From Deroplatys truncata (taxonomy: Eukaryota > Arthropoda > Insecta > Mantodea > Mantidae), in the NCBI GenBank assembly GCA_030765065.1, contig CM060977.1:129088295-129152294 (forward strand): 64,000 bases of DNA, in the 5' to 3' direction. Position numbers and translations under genes: made by a program. Each line of letters opens with the position of its first letter. Position 1 is the first letter of the stretch. The notes below the pieces were generated by a model. That model did not search any database. It was not told the origin of the DNA and saw only the letters and a program-made list of their open reading frames with translations. Positions 57,510 through 64,000 of the stretch are shown here, piece by piece.

Positions 57510-57876
57510 TATTAAAATAATGTGATAACTACAAAAGGAATTTCATATATTATTTTTTGCTCCATGTTAAAATGTAACCATTCTCTTTCTTATTTATTTA
57601 TCTATACGTCCACCTTTAACTAAATGAGTGCTCGAAAATGGAGAAACCATAATTTTGTCGTAATAAGGAAAAGTCATCCTTGGCAAAATGCAAGAAAACA
57701 AATCGCCTATGGACTCTAGAAAAAATGGTAATACAGTATCAATACAGACATCTTACACATCCATTCTATCTGCACAGCTTCATGTGTTAAGTGCTATAGA
57801 GCTCAATTTAGCTATAATAAAACAAAATGGAATATTTTTAATATCATGTCATAAAATTACAAATTTTGTATCTCGT
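57510..57876. other. No gene recognised
   Basis: Nothing identified before the microsatellite. Confidence 0.4.
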
Positions 57877-57966
57877 CACACACACACGCATGCACGCGGG
57901 CACGCGCACGCACGCACACACACACACGCATGCACGCACGCACACACACGCACGCACACACACACA
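57877..57966. repeat. CA/CG mixed microsatellite
   Basis: Alternating CACA, CACG and CATGCACG blocks for about 90 bp. This is alternating purine-pyrimidine sequence, which can adopt Z-form. The 168-codon frame through it (57688-58194) reads His/Thr/Arg repeats and is not called as a gene. Confidence 0.92.
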
Positions 57967-59943
57967 TTTATTTTTACCTTGAAAACACACTATTCACACC
58001 ACCAGTCACTGCGGAATGTAGAAAATGAATCTAGGAAGCAATTCACTGCCCATCATAAATATAAACCGCTTTTAATAAGCCGGGACGTTGACCTTTCGGC
58101 TACAGATGCAATCTATGTCTATTATTTTACTAAATATATATCTAAATCTGTTTATTTTTTCTTATTAGCATATGAAAATGAATGTAAAGTTTAAAAAATT
58201 AAAATATTGAAAGTATTGGGGGAAAAATGAGGGATATCATAGATCTTTATTTTTTTTTAACGCTTAGCTACAATAGGATTAAGAGATTTACTGGAAAAAC
58301 ACATTCTTAGATATAACGACTCCTCTCCCCCAAAACAAATTAATGCTTTCACGATCTTTACAGGAAAATGCATTATTATATTGTATACTGAAAGATTATT
58401 AAGTGTGCAAATACAATTTCTAATCTTTATCAGTTATTCTTAAACATAGAATCCTTACCTAATAAAATAGTAATGCTGGATGCTGTAGAAAAATAATGAA
58501 GGAATGCACATAGGTTAATCAAATATGAAATAAAGCATAAGAGAGAAAGTAGACATAGAATGGAATGAGTAGATCCACAGCTACGACCTTCGAAACTCTA
58601 CAATCAGGTTGTTTGACAGCTGCATTCTCGATGCATACGAGTTTACAACTTCCACCACGTTGGCCAAACTAGCATTCTATGCCTTCCTTTTGCTTCCTTT
58701 TCTTTGTTGAAAGTCTATTTATTGTAGTAAAATGTACACACCATTGTGCTCCACATATGTCAATGTTTCCAACTATTCTGACAGTTAATGCCGACTGGAA
58801 TATATACATGATTAAATAAAGAAATGATAGTAAGATAAAGAAATAATTGCAATAAATAATTTCCGTATATTAACTCAATGTATAATATAGTAATGTAGTT
58901 TGTCCGGAAAGACCAAGGTAATTTGGAAGTTTAGGTTAGTGAAAGCCATTAGTATCAGCAGAAGTAGCGAACGCATTACCTTAAAGATCCTATCAATTCA
59001 GTTAGAGTTAAGTTCAGTACGCTTGCAGTTCTGAAAAAGAAATTCTAAAAAAAAAAGTGGAAGACTGGGTTAGTAACAGTCAGGGTCACACATGGAGAGA
59101 GTTTGATATTGGTCAGTGCAAGATATAAAGTTGCGAGGATAATGAAGTAGGCAGAGCTAAAGATAATAAAGTCTTGTAAGTTTAGATCAGAGATTTACTC
59201 TGACTGGTACCCTCTTCGGTACGTACTGCTCATGTGATATTTTAAGCGGCTGGTGACGCGTTTATGTAATTAAGATTTCGCGGCTATTGCGAGAGGTCTC
59301 GCCGATAAACAGTTTAACGTCTCACGGCAAGTTACCTAGTGTCCTTTTTTACGCAAACAATTGTTTCCAAACGTAACATTGATACTGCAGAAGTTAGCAG
59401 GTGTAATAATTCAGTTGCTATAATTTCGAGTGCTACGATTCATAATCAGTTTCATTCTTTATCTTCAAACGATTGGAGAGATACCCTGAGAGAAAGATCT
59501 CATAGCTTACCAATGGAGCACCTGGCACAGAGCGAGCTACGAGATCACGGCAACAAAAGCAAGTAAAGTATCTTTTGCTTCAAACTTGATTACCATTGTC
59601 CCGTATCAAACCGGCGCCTCATCGTGGTGCAATCATTCCTGCATTACAGTGCACACAAAAAACGTACAACAAATGGAACAGCGTGCAATCCATAACACAT
59701 TTATCAAGGTTGTTGTCTGCCATTTCAATACTGCAGCCTGTAAAACCGTTCCTGGCTGCCCTCACTAGTGTGCATGATATCGGATGACTGCAAACTAATA
59801 AGTGATTCTGACTCACCTGTTTATGCTGATTTCAGAACTGCTTTTAGTTTTTTTTCTATCACGTACAGTTTTTTCACAATTTCCTTCAAAAATATAGAGA
59901 TATAGAGATATTGCTTCCGCCACTACACACAAAATTGGGCTTG
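57967..59943. other. No gene recognised
   Basis: The last 700 bp (59230-59900) is more balanced in composition and carries short plus frames (75, 60 and 63 codons) in different phases; it may be a decayed upstream part of the same element as the next entry. Confidence 0.4.
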
Positions 59944-60474
59944 ATGAAGCAATTTGTAAGGGCTCTACCACAGGATTGACCCTGCTTCAAGTACCTTTCC
60001 AAGAAATCTCCCTTCATTACACATGACAAATTAAAGGCTGGAATTTTTGTTGGTCCTCAAATAAAGAAATTGATGAAGGATAAAGATTTTGAGAAGACAA
60101 TGAATGAGAGAGAAATAGAAGCATGGACCGCCTTCCGATCAGTTACTGAAAACTTCTTAGGCAATAACAAAGATCCTAATTACAAGGTCATTGTCGAAAG
60201 AATGTTAGAAAATTTCAAGAAGATGGGTTGTAACATGAGTGTAAAGGTGCATTTTCTGCTATCACATATTGACTACTTTCCAGAATATCTGGGACATTAT
60301 AGTGAAGAGCAGGGTAAACATTTTCACCAAGATATTAAGGAAATGGAGAGGAGGTACCAGGGGAGATGGAATGAAACTATGATTGCCGACTACTGTTGGA
60401 TGTTGAGGAGGGACAGTCATCTTCAAGGATCTGCAAGGAAGTCAAAGAAGAGAAAGTTTGAAAAAAATTAAATG
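59944..60474 (+). pseudogene. Unrecognised conserved-looking ORF, 5' broken
   Basis: A frame from an upstream ATG at 59944 (MKQFVRALPQD) hits a stop after 11 codons, then stays open: FKYLSKKSPFITHDKLKAGI, FVGPQIKKLMKDKDFEKTMN and onward to KKRKFEKN at 60471. From the ATG at 60070 it is 133 codons. It is soluble and charged, with no signal peptide or membrane segment. Visible motifs are GCNMSVKVHFLLSHIDYFPE, HYSEEQGKHFHQDIKEMERR, YQGRWNETMIADYCWMLRRD, and a basic tail (KSKKRKFEKN) that could be a nuclear signal. I recall similar frames scattered in arthropod genomes, which suggests a mobile-element gene, but I cannot name the family or function. It is the best preserved unassigned coding sequence here. 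Confidence 0.6.
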
Positions 60475-61754
60475 GAATACTTTGGCTTCTTGTTTTGTTA
60501 AAATGTACTCATGAAATAAATTAGGGGAGTTCTTGAGAGTGTTCTTTAAATGTTTCTTAAATAAAAACTTACCTTGTGTGAAATGGTATTTGAATACTTT
60601 TCTACCCTCATTAGTAAAATTCTCAAAACATTACTTATTTTGCCTAAAAACCTGACGAGATAAAAAAAAACGGAAGCTATTACTGGAATCAGCATAAAAA
60701 CTTGATTCAAGAACACCTACCTTTAAGAAATCATCTGGCAAAAAGTTTGAAAATGCAGACTAGTGTTATTATTACTACTATTATTCGCTCGGATAAGTTG
60801 TATTTCGGATTAAACCACATAATATTTTTTTTATTTTCGAAATGTACTTCCATCGACGTTAATTTCAACAAATGGAATATATTACCCCTTAAATTATGCC
60901 AATATTGAGGTAATTTATAGCTTAAATAAAATGACGTAACGCGCATGGTTCCATGTTTTCACGGAGTATTAAATGTAAGCGACGTAATGTCACTCGAAAA
61001 GACCGAGGAAGGCCTAATACCTTTTTTTCCCGCTTTTCCCCCTTTCCTTTGCTACGCGATGCTTGAAACATAAACACATGATAGCGAAATTAAATGCGAA
61101 ACAATTTGGGAACGCTGCAGCCACAGCACGCATGCGCTGCCCTAGGCTACGGAAAATTGCTGCGCCATTGTTCTGGAATTACTGCGGAAGTAAACAAATT
61201 TCCTTCGCCGGCTCTTGCAGCCAACCACTACAATGGAACACTGTGGAAACCTCTTCAGAAGACGTGGAAAGGGATAAAAAGAATGGAGAAGGGAAGAAAG
61301 TGAAATACCGGACGCTAGGAGGCAGCACGTGTGTATATGTGTGCGGTGAAGGGCAGGAGAAGTAATTTAGTGCTGAAAGAACTTCCTGCATTTTTCCTTG
61401 CAGACTGCTCCAGTACAATTCTCTTACAAAAAGATGAGAGATTTTTGTAAGGAATTGTAAAATCTGCAGGAAAGGAAAAGAGCCACTGTAGAGCTTGTTG
61501 AGGTTCAACGGAGGAATTTTAAGGGTAGGGATTTTTGTCCCATTGTGGTGGCCCCGGGCCTGGCTTTTGTGGCGAGAGAAGTAAAGAAGTGAGAAGGTAA
61601 TAACTAATAACACGCATAACATCTGACTATCGCGGTACCTGCATGTCATTCGTATGTATTAGAGTTTAAATTATTTTTCATTACAGCTGAATCATAATTA
61701 TTAGAACAATCATTACATTATGCTATCTGTGGGTTTGTGCATCTTTATTATATT
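60475..61754. other. No gene recognised; GC-richer patch 61080-61620
   Basis: Overlapping frames on both strands at 61063-61365 (plus) and 61179-61649 (minus, 156 codons) have no motif. The minus frame is Ser/Leu/Pro-rich with no start context support. Confidence 0.35.
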
Positions 61755-62016
61755 CTCTACCACGTACCTATTCTGGGTAAAGGAAAATACACGTTTTGTT
61801 GCCTCTCTGAATAAATAAGAATTTAGAAAAAAATCCGTGTATGGGTCTGTATGTATATCTGTGTGCGTGTGCATGCGTATGAACAGCATAACTCAAAAAC
61901 GAAATATGTATTATTACTCTGCTTATATTACGTCGCTTTAACTACAGGCTCATATAGCGACGGATCTGTTAGTGGATAACTCTTAGATCGAGGTGTGGTG
62001 GACAGTTAGCCTTCTA

Positions 62017-62590
62017 CAGAGAGAGCCAAAAGATTACAACCGGCTGCGCGGTGTTTTTCCTGTCTGCGTCCTCGGCGCTCGTTGCCGTCTGTCGCTACCA
62101 TAGAAGGCGCGGATGAAACCATACAACACTTTTAAAACTACTTTTAAAGGCTTTACTTAACAACTTCATGAAAGTGTGTTTAGGGACAGAATTATTAGTC
62201 GATTTTTGAGACCTTCTTAGTCCCCCTATATAACACCCTGCGATTTATATCTCTGGGGCCACTTAAAATAAAGTGTACAAGACAAACCTACACACCTGGA
62301 AGAATTAAAACAAAATATCCGCCAGGAAACTGCCAGCATTTCTCAACGTGAACTACGGCGAGTGATGGATAGTTTCCGAAAGAGGTACCAAAAATGTATG
62401 GACAACGACGTTGGCAAGTTTCAGCATCCCTTTTCATAAAGTTGGTAAGTAAAGCCTTTAAAAGCAGTTTTAAAAATGTTGTATGGTTTCATCCGCGCCT
62501 TTCTATGATAGAGACAGACGTCAACGAGCGCCGAGGACGCGGACAGGAAACACACTGCTCAACCGTTTCGTAGTTTTTTGGTTCACTCTG
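62017..62590 (+). mobile_element. Tc1-mariner-type element with ~145-bp TIRs
   Basis: Inverted ends: CAGAGAGAGCCAAAAGATTA at the left against CAGAGTGAACCAAAAAACTA read inward from the right. Both continue through CGTCCTCGGCGCTCGTTG and GCGCGGATGAAACCATACAA to AGGCTTTACTTA. The TA duplication is at 62015-62016 and 62591-62592. The 574-bp element keeps only the end of a transposase gene, so it is an internally deleted, non-autonomous copy. Confidence 0.9.
62221..62439 (+). pseudogene. Transposase C-terminal remnant
   Basis: Reads SPYITPCDLYLWGHLK (third catalytic region: TPCDLYLWG), a stop, then SVQDKPTHLEELKQNI and ISQRELRRVMDSFRKRYQKC, to the final stop. These match the end of DDE_3-type transposases of the CDFFLWGYLK class. 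The N-terminal two thirds are deleted. Confidence 0.8.
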
Positions 62591-63639
62591 TAGATCACAT
62601 CCTTTTAACCACCCGCTTCGTCGTGTCCACAGAAACCCTAATGCATAGCATCCGGATCTTCTGCTTTGTGCCGTGCAGATGGCATTACGGTGCCGGCCAG
62701 TCCACTTGCTTTCATTATCTCTGTATAGATGGCACAGCATTCGCTATTCCACCTATTTTTTATATTTACTATAGTTTTAGGCTTAAGGTGGAACTTTGGG
62801 TCGTAGTATTACATATCCAATCCAGTATTTAGCTAAGCGACTCAGGGAATCCACGAGAAAACCTCAATCAGATTGCTCGGCCCACTGGATTTGAACCCGG
62901 GACCTCCCGAATGCGGGCCACATACGACGTTACCGCCTGAGTCATCCCGCTCGATCAACGAAATGTTGTATAAATACCAAACTTTGTAAAATTCTGAACC
63001 TAAATACTAAGATACGACAAGAAGATTTTCAAGAAAATAACCCTACCCAGAACTAATCTTTATATGTAACATTTTTCGAAATATTTCATTTTCTCAAAAA
63101 TTCCTTACGATTTTGATTAAAATACCGCATGTTTAAGATACGCACCTGACAAGTAAAATGTATATATTTAATTTTCTGGGGATAGCCTTAAAGTCATCTT
63201 CATTCGAAGGAATGTTGTAAAATCTGGTAAACATTAAGCGATAGACACTACATAAAATGCGAAGATCTCTTTAACACACACAGTTTCAAATAACCTTTTG
63301 TGGCAGAAGCCATTTTAAATATATCGTTATTAAAATTTCTATTTGTTCAATACTTTGTCATTATTTTAAAGTCCTTTCAATATTTAGTTGTTTCTTGCGA
63401 TTGCGTGGAAACAGTATGGAATTTTAAGGCCAGCATATAGCGCCCAGTTCTTAAACATCCGACTACCGCTGTTCTCTTTATATTGTAACGAACTGCGTAA
63501 TGTAGCTATTTCTGAGAAAGTTTATCTCAATTTAAACGAAGTAGACAGAAAACTAAAATTTCGTAATATTAGCTTGTATACCATCTAATAAACGATAGAG
63601 GGTAGAAAACGTAATGTGGATATAACAGATAAGATTTTT

Positions 63640-64000
63640 ACTTTCCCTACTATGTAGAGTAAGTGGGGGAAGTATTGCATTCCACCCAAAAATTTGATAC
63701 CCAGATTTCACCGAAAATACATGTTCTGAGGTGCCCTGAATCCAAATAAAGCATTTTTGAAATCATGTCCGTGTGTGTGTCTGAACACTGTAACTCGAAA
63801 ACGAAAGGTAAGATAAACATAAAACTTATTTGAATTAAGTATCTTTCAAAGATGCGACATGAAGATTTTCAAGAACATCGCTCTACCTCAAATTCGAAAA
63901 TTTTGATTTTCTCAAGAATGACTCTATCGATATTGATTAAAATATCATAGCTTTAAGATATTTTCATGGCAAATGAAATGCATATCCTGAATTTTCTGTA
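63640..64000 (-). mobile_element. Family A element, runs off the window
   Basis: Opens ACTTTCCCTACTATGTAGAG, GTATTGCATTCCACCCAAAA and TTTGATACCCAGATTTCACC. The body is intact to ATTTTCTGTA at the window end. It is directly head-to-tail with the preceding copy. Confidence 0.85.

Larger units (their letters stand above)
61915..62956 (-). mobile_element. Composite SINE (type A), split by a transposon
   Basis: Tail TTACGTCGCTTTAACTACAG and AGCGACGGATCTG at the left; GTGGTGGACAGTTAGCCTTC stops at 62016 and the body resumes at 62593 (GCAGATGGCATTACGG, ACTTTGGGTCGTAGTATTAC), with the tRNA-like head at 62956 (minus-strand CGGGATGACTCAGGCGGTAA and GGTTCAAATCC). Target duplication, diverged: AACGAAATATGTAT (61898-61911) and AACGAAATGTTGTAT (62957-62971). 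It has only one 104-bp unit. Confidence 0.85.
61755..63636 (-). mobile_element. Family A element carrying SINE A with a nested transposon
   Basis: 3' side decayed: TTCTCTACCACGTACC at about 61754. GAACAGCATAACTCAAAAAC just before the SINE; after it AACGAAATGTTG, body, and 5' end GGTAGAAAACGTAATGTGG then ATATAACAGATAAGAT. A further Family A copy begins after only T4-T5. Confidence 0.75.

Noticed and set aside
57688..58194. 168-codon frame at the CA/CG microsatellite
   Set aside because: Its length is due to the stop-free dinucleotide repeat (His/Thr/Arg/Ala runs). The flanks have no motif.
61179..61649. 156-codon minus-strand frame
   Set aside because: No motif, no start context, and overlapping frames on the opposite strand. 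Length alone is weak evidence in a GC-richer patch.

Overview
This window reads as repeat-dense euthermal animal DNA with no host gene I can support. The sequence is AT-rich, no long intact reading frame exists, and the recognisable coding is all mobile-element debris: mariner, Tc1-like, Mutator-like and other DDE transposases, and non-LTR reverse transcriptases. Pol III (tRNA-derived) SINEs are abundant. The mariner and SINE content suggests an insect, probably one with a large genome such as a hemimetabolous or polyneopteran insect. That placement is inference, and I cannot name a species.

One repeat dominates the window. It is about 0.8 kb and non-coding, and I call it Family A. It appears in roughly two dozen whole or partial copies from about 2.9 kb to the right end. 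Its 5' end carries the motif GATGTGTTACAC followed by ACTTTCTCTACT. Its 3' end carries the exact inverse AGTAGAGAAAGT next to a short palindrome (TACTATACGTAGTA). Many copies have a CA microsatellite at the same internal place, and copies sit between T-runs. These traits match Helentron-associated non-autonomous elements (HINE/DINE-1-like), although no Rep/helicase gene is present here.

Layout: 0-4.9 kb holds a solo LTR and two Family A copies. At 4.9-6.6 kb a mariner relic is split by Family A. At 7.2-12.4 kb there are Family A copies, LINE tails and a SINE. At 13.7-15.6 kb a composite SINE is split by a 1.3 kb insert. At 16.7-21.2 kb two Family A copies carry SINE insertions and flank a Mutator-like transposase relic. 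At 22.6-26.8 kb lie a possible LTR, three SINEs or Family A copies and a clean 1.0 kb solo LTR. At 26.8-37.9 kb Family A is densest. At 39.6-41.9 kb a SINE is split by a DDE transposon that is itself split by another SINE. At 42.0-43.3 kb is a complete mariner with TIRs and stop codons. At 44.9-48.1 kb Family A is broken by a LINE 3' end, a SINE and a second mariner. At 49.8-52.8 kb are two LINE fragments. At 52.8-55.1 kb a Tc1-like element with long TIRs is split by a solo LTR. At 55.4-57.5 kb are two MITEs, one holding a near-complete Family A copy. Near 60 kb is an unrecognised 133-codon frame. At 61.8-64 kb Family A contains a SINE that contains a transposon with TIRs, followed head-to-tail by another Family A copy.

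Nothing here forms a working pathway. The information lies in the insertion history: several loci keep both target-site duplications, so the order of activity of the families can be read directly. Boundaries of decayed copies are approximate, and all alignments were made by eye.
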